A DNA stretch of 36,115 nucleotides from Candidatus Amesbacteria bacterium RIFCSPLOWO2_01_FULL_48_25 (GCA_001773695.1 MEXN01000002.1:1-36115), one strand, 5' to 3'; counted from the first letter of the stretch, positions 11,129 to 17,603 are shown. Program-made: numbers and translations. The notes: a model not told the origin generated them from the sequence alone.

Positions 11129-11677
11129 TTAATTGCCGGCGGGAAGAGTGGCCATGGGTTGAAGAATTACAGGGGTTGCCGATGGTCGCAGTTGGTCAGT
11201 CTCGGTGTGTACAGTGTAAAAATGAGATGGATCACTTAGAGCCACAGCAACTGATATGCCAGTTAGGGGGTACGATAGACTGGCGGGATCATCGGGCGTG
11301 GGGATGGAGTCGTTGGCGACGTTTTTGAATTTTTGCCAACCTGGGTACATGACCCAAAGAGACAAGGATTCAGGATTAACGACGAGGGCGACTGCAGCTG
11401 GAATATATTGAAGAATAAAAGAGCATTTTTGCTCTGGGGTGGGGATAAGAATTAGGAAATCGGTGGGCATGACGGAAAGCATGTCGGTGGGATAGGTAGT
11501 TTTGTTGCAAGGGAATGGAGGGATTTGGGTCGGAGATAAATCGGGAGTGGATGGTGGGGAAGATTCGAGGGATGACGCGGATTGTTTGGCGAGGATGGGA
11601 AGGTTGCAGGCGAGGGCGAGAGCAGTTAGTCCGGAGAGGACTAGAGAAAGACGTTTTTTTGTCTCGGAGAGAGACAT
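11129..11677 (-). CDS. Small secreted or membrane-anchored hypothetical protein
   Basis: With the ATG at 11677 the protein is 182 residues. It has a basic N-terminus (ETKKRLS) and a hydrophobic segment SLVLSGLTALALAC; the cysteine follows ALA, a weak lipobox. A Ser/Pro linker follows, then a compact domain with LPFPC-type and EQKCSF cysteines that could form a disulfide outside the cell. No family recognised. An in-frame ATG at 11692 exists, but it overlaps the TATAAT promoter element, so the downstream ATG, six bases after that element, is preferred. Confidence 0.65.
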   Translation of the reverse strand: MSLSETKKRLSLVLSGLTALALACNLPILAKQSASSLESSPPSTPDLSPTQIPPFPCNKTTYPTDMLSVMPTDFLILIPTPEQKCSFILQYIPAAVALVVNPESLSLWVMYPGWQKFKNVANDSIPTPDDPASLSYPLTGISVAVALSDPSHFYTVHTETDQLRPSATPVILQPMATLPAGN

Positions 11678-11683
11678 GGGCGG

Positions 11684-11689
11684 ATTATA
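11684..11689 (-). promoter_or_regulatory. TATAAT six bases before the 11677 start (leaderless)
   Basis: A perfect -10 on the minus strand ends six bases before the ATG, putting the expected transcription start on the A of ATG. Overlapping TTGAC motifs lie about 15-16 bases upstream. Confidence 0.6.
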
Positions 11690-11730
11690 CATCTGTGGTC
11701 AACGGGTCAATAGAGTAAAATTGGGTAGGT

Positions 11731-11802
11731 CGGGGTGTGGTGCATCGGTAGCACGCCAAGTTCGGGACTTGGAGGCACAGGGTTCAATTCCCTGCACCCC
11801 GA
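11731..11802 (+). tRNA. tRNA-Pro (anticodon CGG)
   Basis: A 72-base cloverleaf: acceptor CGGGGTG/CACCCCG, D-stem GTGC/GCAC, anticodon stem CCAAG/CTTGG with loop TTCGGGA (anticodon CGG at 11763-11765), T-stem CAGGG/CCCTG with loop TTCAATT. All stems pair fully. The discriminator base is A and CCA is not encoded. A -10-like TAAAAT (11716-11721) lies just upstream. A 10-base perfect palindrome GACAATTGTC (11801-11810) overlaps its end. Confidence 0.95.
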
Positions 11803-11807
11803 CAATT

Positions 11808-11864
11808 GTCCCCATATCGAAAGAACTTTGAAGTCGTTGCTTCAAAAACTTTCTCTATAAGGAC
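11808..11864 (+). repeat. Long imperfect hairpin beside 9-bp direct repeats
   Basis: A nested stem is visible: GTCC (11808), TAT, GAAAG (11819-11823), TTTGAAG (11827-11833), loop TCGTTG, CTTCAAA (11840-11846), CTTTC (11849-11853), ATA, GGAC (11861-11864). The first nine bases GTCCCCATA recur at 11876-11884 as the start of the broken tRNA-like sequence. It may be a small inserted element or a structured RNA. No T-run follows, so it is not a standard terminator. Confidence 0.5.
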
Positions 11865-11937
11865 TTGCTTTGCTCGTCCCCATAGCTCAACGGACAGTTT
11901 TGACCTGATAAAATCAGTTCAGAGAGCAGGGTTTCCT

Positions 11938-12038
11938 TTGATTTCACTTGATGACCTCGTAGCTCAATGGATAGAGTAGGGGTTTCCTAAACCTCCGATG
12001 CAGGTTCGATTCCTGCCGGGGTCACCAAGTGAAATCAA
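11938..12038 (+). repeat. 13-bp perfect inverted repeat enclosing tRNA-Arg
   Basis: TTGATTTCACTTG (11938-11950) and CAAGTGAAATCAA (12026-12038) are exact reverse complements on either side of the inner tRNA, which would sit at the tip of a 13-bp stem. The right arm uses the last two bases of the tRNA's encoded CCA. Confidence 0.85.
11953..12027 (+). tRNA. tRNA-Arg (anticodon CCT), CCA encoded
   Basis: A complete cloverleaf: acceptor GACCTCG/CGGGGTC (one T-G wobble), D-stem GCTC/GAGT, anticodon stem GGGGT/ACCTC with loop TTCCTAA (anticodon CCT), T-stem GCAGG/CCTGC with loop TTCGATT, discriminator A and an encoded CCA at 12025-12027. It reads AGG codons. It lies inside the anticodon-loop insertion of a second tRNA-Arg-like sequence, between 13-bp inverted repeats. 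Confidence 0.95.
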
Positions 12039-12088
12039 TAACGGAGTGCTAACCTGCGATGTAGGTTCAATTCCTACTGGGGACACTT

Positions 12089-13246
12089 TTACTTTAAACT
12101 CACAGCGTAGAGGTTGGGGACTGAGGAGAGGGATGGATTGAGGTTACTTAGAATAAGGACCCCGCGGCCGGAAGGGTAAGGGGCGACGAAATCGGTCTCC
12201 ATTGGGCCAGCATAGACTACGGTGGGGTTTTGGGCGTCGTATTCCATAACTATGATTTGCCCCTTTTCGGCCTTTATTAGGTGGGCGGAGTCGGGGAACC
12301 ACTGCCAGCCGGTACCGGTTAGGCGGAAATTGCGGTCCTCTTCAGTGTCGTAGACATAGACTTGCCCTGGAGTAAGAGACCGCTCTTGGGTTTGAGTGCT
12401 GGAGCCGGGCAGTGGTTTTTTGAGATCGTCAGGAATAACGGCCGAGTCAGTGGCGATATAGAGGAGCTTTTTTTCGCTGGGGGCCCAGGCGAGATTAGCC
12501 GCTGATGAAGTCAGGATGTCCTGGAGTTTTTGGGGCAGGGCTTCTAGTCGAGGTTTGTCTTGGGATTCTTTTTGGGTTTGCCAGGTCTTGAGAAGTACTG
12601 GGAGTTGGAGGGAAGCGTCGGTGCTTTGGAGATTTGAAGTGTCGACAAGGAAGGCGCTGGAGGTGGCTGTCGCTAGAATGTAGCGGGAATCCGGGCTCCA
12701 GGTGAGCCTGCCCACTTTTCGGATTGCAGATAGAGTCGTTAGGGATTTGGGTTCACGGTTTATGAGCCCTAGTGGCGATTCTGAGAGCTCGACTGTATAG
12801 ATTTTTGAGCCTTGCGGAAGAGATTGGAGGAAGGCGACTTTCGACCCGTCCGGGGCGAGTATGGGGAAGGCCGCGCCGGAGGTGGTAATGGCTTTAAGTG
12901 AAGGGACATTGGGAAAGAGGACGGCGGCGGCGCGGGTAACTATTTCGGCTTGGAGGACGAGGGTTTTTTTCCAGGGTTGGAAGCTATCCTTTTTGATTTC
13001 GACTTCGTAAGTTCCGGGAGATAGGTTGAGGGTGGTGTTGGTGGCGGAGGTAACCTTGCCGTCTACTAGGATTTGGGCGCCGTCTGGGCTGGAAGTGGCA
13101 ACTAGAAGGCCGGTGGGGGAGAGAGTTTTTTGGGAGATGTCCGGTCGGTAGCCACGGGCGAAAAGAATGACGGAGTAGGTGGCAATGGGGACAACGATGA
13201 GGCTGAGTAAGAAGAGGAGGATACGAGTTCGAACAACGCTATGCAT
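12089..13246 (-). CDS. Membrane-anchored PEGA-domain / beta-propeller protein
   Basis: A 385-residue protein with one N-terminal helix (about 8-30, LLFLLSLIVVPIATYSVILF) that anchors it facing outside. Residues about 45-110 form a PEGA domain (GLLVATSSPDGAQILVDGK, then LSPGTYEVEIKKDSF), a module common in cell-surface proteins. The remainder has WD40/TolB-like propeller repeats (ILAPDGSKVAFL, LTWSPDSRYILAT, LAWAPSEKKLLYIA, WQWFPDSAHLIKAE). It probably binds a surface partner or polymer; a precise role is not visible. It is divergent from mreB with a shared palindromic promoter core. Confidence 0.85.
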   Translation of the reverse strand: MHSVVRTRILLFLLSLIVVPIATYSVILFARGYRPDISQKTLSPTGLLVATSSPDGAQILVDGKVTSATNTTLNLSPGTYEVEIKKDSFQPWKKTLVLQAEIVTRAAAVLFPNVPSLKAITTSGAAFPILAPDGSKVAFLQSLPQGSKIYTVELSESPLGLINREPKSLTTLSAIRKVGRLTWSPDSRYILATATSSAFLVDTSNLQSTDASLQLPVLLKTWQTQKESQDKPRLEALPQKLQDILTSSAANLAWAPSEKKLLYIATDSAVIPDDLKKPLPGSSTQTQERSLTPGQVYVYDTEEDRNFRLTGTGWQWFPDSAHLIKAEKGQIIVMEYDAQNPTVVYAGPMETDFVAPYPSGRGVLILSNLNPSLSSVPNLYAVSLK

Positions 13247-13254
13247 GTGGGTAG

Positions 13255-13262
13255 ATTATAAT
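13255..13262. promoter_or_regulatory. Shared palindromic -10 for two divergent genes
   Basis: ATTATAAT lies at the centre of GATTATAATC (13254-13263), which is its own reverse complement. TATAAT therefore reads on both strands, ending eight bases before the ATG at 13246 (minus) and nine before the ATG at 13272 (plus). Good -35 hexamers are not seen on either side. Confidence 0.6.
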
Positions 13263-13271
13263 CTCTGCGAT

Positions 13272-14279
13272 ATGGCGTTTGTAAAGCGGATCGGTATCGA
13301 TTTGGGTACGGCTAACTCGTTGGTGTGGGTGGCCGGGCGGGGAATAGTATTGAATGAGCCCACCGTTGTTGCTGTGAGAGCGGACGACGGCCAGGTGATT
13401 GAGGTAGGTAATGCGGCCAAAGAGATGCTGGGGAAGACGCCGGGCAACATTGTGGCTTCTAGGCCGATGCGGGATGGGGTGATAGCTGATTATCGAGTGA
13501 CAGAGGCGATGCTTAGGTATTTTGTGCAAAAAGTATGCGGCCGGTTTTTTTTGTTTAAACCGGAAGTGATGATTTGCGTGCCGGCCGGAGTAACTCAGGT
13601 GGAGAGGCGGGCGGTATTGGATGCGACGCTGTCTGCCGGAGCTAAAAACGCGTATCTTATCGACGAGCCATTGGCTGCGGCAATAGGAGCTAAAATTCCG
13701 ATAGCTGCAGCTTCAGGCAATATGATTATTGACATCGGTGGGGGGAGTGCTGAGGCAGCGGTTATTTCACTGGGGGGAGTGGTGGTGCATAAAAGCGTGC
13801 GGGTGGCGGGAAACCGGGTGGACGAGGCAATAGTCAGCTACATGCGTAAAAGACACAATTTGTTGATCGGGGAGACGACGGCAGAGGAAGTAAAGCTGCG
13901 AGTCGGGTCGGCGACGGTTCTTGATAAACCAGAGACGATGGAAGTTAAGGGTCGAGATTATGTGACCGGATTACCTCGGGCGGTTGTCGTCAATTCGACC
14001 GAGATTACCGAAGCAATTAGGGCCGTTTTGATCCAGATTATTGGAGCGGCAAAAGGAGTTTTGGAAGAAACTCCGCCGGAGTTGGCGTCGGATATTATTG
14101 ATAAGGGCATCGTGATGAGCGGAGGAACGTCTACTTTACGTAATTTTGACCGGCTGATGACGGAGTTGACCGGGGTACCGTGTCATATTGCGGAGGAGCC
14201 ATTGCTGTGCGTAGTCCGGGGAACAGGAGTAGCTATAGAGAATTTGGACTTGTATAAGAAAAGTGTCACGCGAAGGTGA
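13272..14279 (+). CDS. mreB: Rod-shape actin homologue MreB
   Basis: A 335-residue actin-like ATPase that organises cell-wall synthesis along the membrane. Phosphate-1 motif is IGIDLGTANSLVWV at the N-terminus, phosphate-2 is MIIDIGGGSAEAAVISLGG, the connecting motif EPLAAAIGAKIPI and the adenosine motif GIVMSGGTSTLRNFD are all present. Length is normal. The ATG at 13272 follows a perfect TATAAT by nine bases; an upstream in-frame start at 13179 would run through the promoter. The stop codon is immediately adjacent to the stop of the convergent rplL, with no base between. Confidence 0.97.
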   Translation: MAFVKRIGIDLGTANSLVWVAGRGIVLNEPTVVAVRADDGQVIEVGNAAKEMLGKTPGNIVASRPMRDGVIADYRVTEAMLRYFVQKVCGRFFLFKPEVMICVPAGVTQVERRAVLDATLSAGAKNAYLIDEPLAAAIGAKIPIAAASGNMIIDIGGGSAEAAVISLGGVVVHKSVRVAGNRVDEAIVSYMRKRHNLLIGETTAEEVKLRVGSATVLDKPETMEVKGRDYVTGLPRAVVVNSTEITEAIRAVLIQIIGAAKGVLEETPPELASDIIDKGIVMSGGTSTLRNFDRLMTELTGVPCHIAEEPLLCVVRGTGVAIENLDLYKKSVTRR

Positions 14280-14669
14280 TTACTTTAGTTCTACTGTTGC
14301 TCCAGCGGCTACAAGTTTGCCTTTGGCTTCTTCGGCTGTAGCTTTGTTGACGTTTTCGACAATGACGCTGCCTGGTTTTTCGGATAGATCCTTGGCTTCT
14401 TTCAAGCCTAAATTAGGATTGATTTCCCGGAGAGCTTTAATGACGGCAATTTTCTGGGCGCCGGAGTCTTTTAAGACGACGGTGAAAGAAGATTGTTCTT
14501 CTGCTGGTTCGGTGGCCCCAGCACTAGACGGTGCGGGGCTCGCGGCCATAGCGATAGGGGCCGCGGCTGTCACACCAAACTTTTCTTCCAGGGCTTTGAC
14601 GAGGTCGTTCAGCTCTAAAACTGAGAGAGCCTCGACATTTTCGATTATTTTTGTGACTTTATCGGACAT
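14280..14669 (-). CDS. rplL: Ribosomal protein bL12 (L7/L12)
   Basis: A 129-residue stalk protein that recruits translation factors. The N-terminal dimerisation helix region ([19 protein letters not shown]), a flexible Ala/Pro/Ser/Glu hinge (about 38-60) and the globular C-terminal domain ([35 protein letters not shown]) are in the usual order. It follows rplJ with a one-base overlap (TAATG), the standard bacterial pair. There is no room for a terminator between it and mreB. Confidence 0.98.
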   Translation of the reverse strand: MSDKVTKIIENVEALSVLELNDLVKALEEKFGVTAAAPIAMAASPAPSSAGATEPAEEQSSFTVVLKDSGAQKIAVIKALREINPNLGLKEAKDLSEKPGSVIVENVNKATAEEAKGKLVAAGATVELK

Positions 14670-15187
14670 TAATTTGTCACCACCTTTGATTTTGCGACTG
14701 CATCTAGAGTTCTAACTAACGAAGAAATATTCCATTTGAGGTGATAAGTGAGATTGTAGAGGGGGGACTTCAAGTTGACAGTTAACAGTTGACAGTTGAC
14801 AGTTCTATCGGGAATAGAGGACAACTGGGTAATTTCGGCCGTGGTAAGCACCCGATCACCCAGGATGCCGGATTTGAATGTGGGAATGGTGTGCTTTTTG
14901 GCAAAGTCAGCTACGGCTTTGATGGCAGCGACTTCGTCGGTATTAGAGAAGATAAAACCGGATATGCCTTCGAGGTGTAAATCCTTGAGGCCGGAAGCTA
15001 TTTTGAAGAGAGTATTTTTGGCGACGATATATTGGCCGCCGGCCTTTTTGATGGCCTGACGCAGGGCGGTGGCTTGGGAAACTTTGAGGCCACGGTAGTC
15101 CACGATAGCGACGGATTTGGATTTGGCCAGGAGATCTTTGAGGTGATCAATAACAGAGGCTTTGGCGGGGTTGACGCGTTTGGTCAT
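14669..15187 (-). CDS. rplJ: Ribosomal protein uL10
   Basis: A 172-residue protein that anchors bL12 to the ribosome. The N-terminal rRNA-binding part is typical ([39 protein letters not shown]). Near residues 128-138 the sequence [11 protein letters not shown] is encoded by a heptamer tandem repeat and replaces the segment that normally leads into the bL12-binding helix, which follows as [17 protein letters not shown]. The frame is intact. The leader carries an L10-type autoregulatory structure, and GAGG five bases before the ATG serves as ribosome site. Confidence 0.96.
   Translation of the reverse strand: MTKRVNPAKASVIDHLKDLLAKSKSVAIVDYRGLKVSQATALRQAIKKAGGQYIVAKNTLFKIASGLKDLHLEGISGFIFSNTDEVAAIKAVADFAKKHTIPTFKSGILGDRVLTTAEITQLSSIPDRTVNCQLLTVNLKSPLYNLTYHLKWNISSLVRTLDAVAKSKVVTN
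14772..14804 (-). repeat. Heptamer tandem repeat inside rplJ
   Basis: On the minus strand AACTGTC, AACTGTC, AACTGTT and AACTGTC follow each other, then a partial copy AACTT. The period of seven shifts the reading frame from unit to unit and yields [11 protein letters not shown] in the protein. Confidence 0.9.
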
Positions 15188-15191
15188 AGTT

Positions 15192-15232
15192 TCCTCGGTA
15201 GGGCTTATGATGGCCTACTGTCTTAGGGTAAT
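15192..15232 (-). promoter_or_regulatory. L10 leader (ribosomal autoregulation element)
   Basis: From the expected transcription start (15232) to the rplJ ATG, the minus strand reads AGACAGTAGG, a short loop, then CCTACCGAGG. This is the conserved end of the L10 leader known from many bacteria, to which the uL10-bL12 complex binds to repress its own synthesis. The stem GTAGG/CCTAC is perfect. The leader is shorter than usual (about 45 bases). Confidence 0.7.
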
Positions 15233-15238
15233 GGGGGA

Positions 15239-15267
15239 ATTATATATGTTCAATGGTCAATGTTCAA
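15239..15267 (-). promoter_or_regulatory. Promoter of rplJ-rplL inside the end of rplA
   Basis: TATAAT at 15244-15239 with TTGAAC at 15267-15262, spacer 17. The -35 is supplied by the heptamer repeat that forms the end of rplA. Six bases after the -10 the transcript should begin with the L10 leader. Confidence 0.55.
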
Positions 15268-15273
15268 TGTTCA
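15246..15273 (-). repeat. Heptamer tandem repeat over the end of rplA
   Basis: Four minus-strand copies of TGAACAT (one with TGACCAT) code for the last residues of L1, supply its TGA stop, and provide a -35-like TTGAAC for the rplJ promoter. Confidence 0.85.
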
Positions 15274-16102
15274 GTTTGATTGCGGGGGACATGGTGGACT
15301 TGAGGACGACTTTTCGGGTGTTGCCGGAAACGGTAGAGAGAACGGCACTTATATTTTCCGACAGGTTTTTATCGGGATAGGATAATTTGCCGATTGAAGT
15401 GTGGATGACCAGACTATTGGTCTTGTCGAGCTTGAGAGGGAGAGATGTGTCCAAGGAGAGTTTTTTTGCCGCTTCCTCGGGGTGGGGGGAGATAGTTTGG
15501 GTTTTGGGGTTGGGCATGAGACCTTTGGGTCCGAGAACTTTAGCGTATTTGACCAATTTGCCCATCTGATCGGGCGAAGCCACTAGAATATCAAAATCAA
15601 TTTGCCCGGCTCCTATTTTGGCTATAACTTCGTCGGTGGCAATTGCTATCTTGCGGGCTTTGCCAAAAGAATGGGGGAGGTTGACTGATAATTTGGACTG
15701 ACTCGGGTTTGTTAGTGTCAGGTGGAGTTCGACGGTGGGATCGAATTTAGTGAGGGTAACTCGGCGCAGAAGTGCCAGAGCACCCGGGAGGGAGTAGGTT
15801 TTTGATACGTCAATTTTGGATTTGGCGGATTGATATGATTTGGAGCGGCCCACAAGGCGACCGCGGGTCACACTGTAGGCTGTGGTTTTTTGGGGAGTTG
15901 AGGCGGTGGGAGAGGTACGTTTTTGGATTTCTTCATATTCACGCAAAGACTCTTGGGTAGTGTCTATAACACGCTGACCTCCGGCGAGCCCGGGAGCCTT
16001 AGTGGTTTTTCGCAACTTTTTTTGCTCGAGTTGACGCTGGTGCTTGGACTTGGCTTCGGCTTCGTTTTCGGAGCCGAGTGCTGATATGCGTTTCTTTCCC
16101 AC
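15257..16102 (-). CDS. rplA: Ribosomal protein uL1 with long N-terminal extension
   Basis: With the GTG at 16102 the protein has 281 residues; ordinary L1 has about 230. The L1 core begins near residue 95 (KTYSLPGALALLRRV) and includes TVELHLTL, FGKARKIAIATD, VLGPKGLMPNPKTQTISP. The extra N-terminus starts GKKRISALGSENEAEAKSKH and is Lys/Arg/Gln-rich, likely touching rRNA. The GTG is chosen because a perfect TATAAT lies exactly six bases before it; an ATG five codons further upstream overlaps that promoter. The last codons come from a heptamer repeat. The usual partner rplK is not in the window. Confidence 0.96.
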   Translation of the reverse strand: MGKKRISALGSENEAEAKSKHQRQLEQKKLRKTTKAPGLAGGQRVIDTTQESLREYEEIQKRTSPTASTPQKTTAYSVTRGRLVGRSKSYQSAKSKIDVSKTYSLPGALALLRRVTLTKFDPTVELHLTLTNPSQSKLSVNLPHSFGKARKIAIATDEVIAKIGAGQIDFDILVASPDQMGKLVKYAKVLGPKGLMPNPKTQTISPHPEEAAKKLSLDTSLPLKLDKTNSLVIHTSIGKLSYPDKNLSENISAVLSTVSGNTRKVVLKSTMSPAIKLNIEH

Positions 16103-16108
16103 GGGGGT

Positions 16109-16114
16109 ATTATA
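16109..16114 (-). promoter_or_regulatory. TATAAT six bases before the rplA GTG (leaderless)
   Basis: A perfect -10 on the minus strand is followed by ACCCCC and the GTG start at 16102. The -35 is not recognisable. It lies in the 20-base gap after the upstream gene. Confidence 0.6.
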
Positions 16115-16122
16115 CACGAGAC

Positions 16123-16557
16123 TTAGGGAGTGGGGGTAGTGGGTTTGGCGGATGGGGAGGCTTCGACGTTGATGAGGGAGACTTCGATGATTTTGTTTAG
16201 GGAGGGCCGGTAGAGGATGGCCTTTTTGGCATTGGAGTAAACCAGGATAACGTCTTGGTTTTCGGCCCGGGCAAAGAAAGGTTGGTTGGCTAGTTTTGAC
16301 TTGTCGTTGACTGAGGCGATGGTGGGTTCCTCGTCTGTGGGCAGGTCGATGATTTTGCTGATATCGGACAGGATTTTTTGTTGATCGATGGCTGTGGTGT
16401 TGACGGATATCGAGCGGAGGCGTTTGAGTTCGTCTTGGGTGGAGCGATATTGTTGGTAGAAGTAATAGGCGGCACCGATAGCTCCTAGAAGGATGAAGAT
16501 GCCTATGGCAAGCGGGTAGTACTTGCGGGGCAGTTGGGGAAGCTCGGGAAGAGTCAT
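16123..16557 (-). CDS. Single-helix membrane protein, unknown function
   Basis: A 144-residue protein with a short Pro-rich cytoplasmic start, one membrane helix at about 15-33 (YPLAIGIFILLGAIGAAYYFY), a coiled stretch (YQQYRSTQDELKRLRS) and a small outer domain ending in a Pro/Thr/Ser tail. The part NQDVILVYSNAKKAILYRPSLN suggests a short beta domain. No family recognised. It lies downstream of two response regulators with a 60-base spacer made of AACTTGTAAA-type repeats and upstream of rplA. Confidence 0.75.
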   Translation of the reverse strand: MTLPELPQLPRKYYPLAIGIFILLGAIGAAYYFYQQYRSTQDELKRLRSISVNTTAIDQQKILSDISKIIDLPTDEEPTIASVNDKSKLANQPFFARAENQDVILVYSNAKKAILYRPSLNKIIEVSLINVEASPSAKPTTPTP

Positions 16558-16617
16558 TTTACAACTTTTTACCAGTTATTAAGGCTAAATTTACAAGTTT
16601 TTACAAGTTTATCTAGA
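16558..16617 (-). repeat. Decamer repeats in the leader of the 16557 gene
   Basis: On the minus strand the spacer reads two copies of AACTTGTAAA, an AT-rich centre, then AACTGGTAAA and AAGTTGTAAA directly against the ATG. A similar ACTTGTAAAA-ACTGGTAAAA pair precedes the ATG at 30537. No Shine-Dalgarno is present in either. Confidence 0.6.
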
Positions 16618-17022
16618 TTAAATGGCGGGGGCAGAGGGGACGTCGTCGCGAGAATAAGCCGATAAGATTTCCTTGATCATATCACTAACCTGCTTGGGTT
16701 CATACTGACTTTTGACGATGTATTTGACGGCTCCTTTGAGCATAGCGTTTTCGGCGTCCTTTTCCGAGGCCAGGTTGGTGAGGATAACAACCGGGATGGC
16801 TTTGGTGTCTGGATCGCTTTTGAGTTTGTCTAATACTTGCAGACCGTTTAATTTAGGCATCATGATGTCTAGAAGAATTAGGGTGGGGCGGTTGGTACGG
16901 ATTTTTTCCAGAGCTTCCTCACCGTTTGCGGCCATGTCCACATCGTATTTTTCGAAAATAAAAATTTTCTGGTACATGCGGGACATCAGGGGGTCGTCTT
17001 CGACAATGAGGATTCTGGCCAT
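16618..17022 (-). CDS. Stand-alone receiver-domain response regulator
   Basis: A 134-residue CheY-like protein. The acidic pair is IVEDDPLM, the phospho-acceptor Asp is in LILLDIMMP, the switch Thr in VVILTNLAS and the conserved Lys in YIVKSQYEP. A short tail with no output domain follows. It starts eight bases after the stop of another receiver gene on the same strand, so the two are co-transcribed. The kinase partner is not certain; two histidine kinases lie nearby. Confidence 0.93.
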   Translation of the reverse strand: MARILIVEDDPLMSRMYQKIFIFEKYDVDMAANGEEALEKIRTNRPTLILLDIMMPKLNGLQVLDKLKSDPDTKAIPVVILTNLASEKDAENAMLKGAVKYIVKSQYEPKQVSDMIKEILSAYSRDDVPSAPAI

Positions 17023-17030
17023 ATATTTTT

Positions 17031-17414
17031 TCAGGTGGGGAGGAGGTGCTTGTTAATTTCCGCTAAGAGTTCTTGTTCTGAAGTGTTGGATTTAATTAAA
17101 AATCCTCCGGCTCCAAGCGAGGCCGCGGCTTTGATGGTTTCGTCGCTACTAACGTTGGTAAGCATGATGACCTCGATGTTTTTGGTTTCGGGGTCGGCTT
17201 TTAGGGCCTTAAGGACGTCTAACCCGCTCATTTTGGGCATGAGGATATCCAAAAGAATAAGGCGGGGTTTATTTTCCTTGGCCTTGGCTAGACCAGTGGG
17301 GCCGTCTTCGGCGATATCAATGTGATAGTCGTAGAGGGTGAATAGGCGCTGGTAAAAACGGCGGACGTAGGGATCGTCCTCGATAATCAAAATGCTTCGT
17401 AGCGGCTTATCCAT
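17031..17414 (-). CDS. Stand-alone receiver-domain response regulator
   Basis: With the ATG at 17414 the protein has 127 residues and is a complete receiver: IIEDDPYV, LILLDILMPKMSG with the acceptor Asp, VIMLTNVSS and the Lys in FLIKSNTSE. No output domain. A TATAAC hexamer lies exactly six bases before this ATG; the frame is open further upstream but that part crosses the promoter and is not receiver-like. It is first in an operon with the receiver at 16618. Confidence 0.93.
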   Translation of the reverse strand: MDKPLRSILIIEDDPYVRRFYQRLFTLYDYHIDIAEDGPTGLAKAKENKPRLILLDILMPKMSGLDVLKALKADPETKNIEVIMLTNVSSDETIKAAASLGAGGFLIKSNTSEQELLAEINKHLLPT

Positions 17415-17420
17415 GGCAAA

Positions 17421-17426
17421 GTTATA
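17421..17426 (-). promoter_or_regulatory. TATAAC six bases before the 17414 start
   Basis: A -10 hexamer (five of six matches) on the minus strand followed by TTTGCC and ATG. The -35 is weak. It fits the leaderless pattern seen at several other starts in the window. Confidence 0.5.
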
Positions 17427-17492
17427 TTGAGTTAATGTATACGGGATTTTACACCTGGATGCAAGAGGATGTGAGCAGGCGTGTGTGATCAA

Positions 17493-17594
17493 CTACCCTA
17501 TGAATGGGAACCAATGGCTTTTTTGAAACTCAAGAAACTCTGCGTCACTTATTTGGTCAAGCGGGTGATATTCGCTGGGCTTATATTCGCTCAT
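17493..17594 (-). CDS. 33-residue small protein
   Basis: An ATG-to-TAG frame of 34 codons with its own promoter. The product starts MSEYKPSEYHPL, is acidic in the middle (SDAEFLEF) and ends in the aromatic SHWFPFIG. There is no signal peptide or membrane helix. It is not a family I recognise. Support for it being real comes from the well-formed promoter just upstream and its place in a gap otherwise without genes, between a receiver gene and the GlcG-like gene. It may be a small regulator or adaptor. Confidence 0.6.
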   Translation of the reverse strand: MSEYKPSEYHPLDQISDAEFLEFQKSHWFPFIG

Positions 17595-17603
17595 TGATTT
17601 GGT

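Larger units (their letters stand above)
11876..12085 (+). pseudogene. Broken tRNA-Arg(CCT)-like gene interrupted by a complete tRNA-Arg
   Basis: The ends form a perfect acceptor stem GTCCCCA (11876-11882) / TGGGGAC (12078-12084), with D-stem GCTC (11885-11888) / GAGC (11924-11927) and a complete T-arm GTAGG-TTCAATT-CCTAC (12061-12077). Two insertions break it. One of 27 bases is in the D-loop (11897-11923). A larger one is in the anticodon loop after TTTCCT (11937) and holds a whole second tRNA. The anticodon stem can still form as GCAGG (11926-11930) / CCTGC (12053-12057). It is either a dead duplicate or an unusual split or processed tRNA. Confidence 0.65.

Noticed and set aside
11808-11864. 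Intrinsic terminator after tRNA-Pro
   Set aside because: The hairpin is long and interrupted and is not followed by a run of T.
11934-12050. Group I intron in the outer tRNA-Arg (known in tRNA-Arg(CCU) of some bacteria)
   Set aside because: The insertion is only about 117 bases, is mostly occupied by an intact tRNA, and shows no group I core elements.
14772-14804. CRISPR-type or spacer-bearing repeat arrays
   Set aside because: The arrays are direct head-to-tail 7- or 8-base units without spacers, and no cas genes are present.
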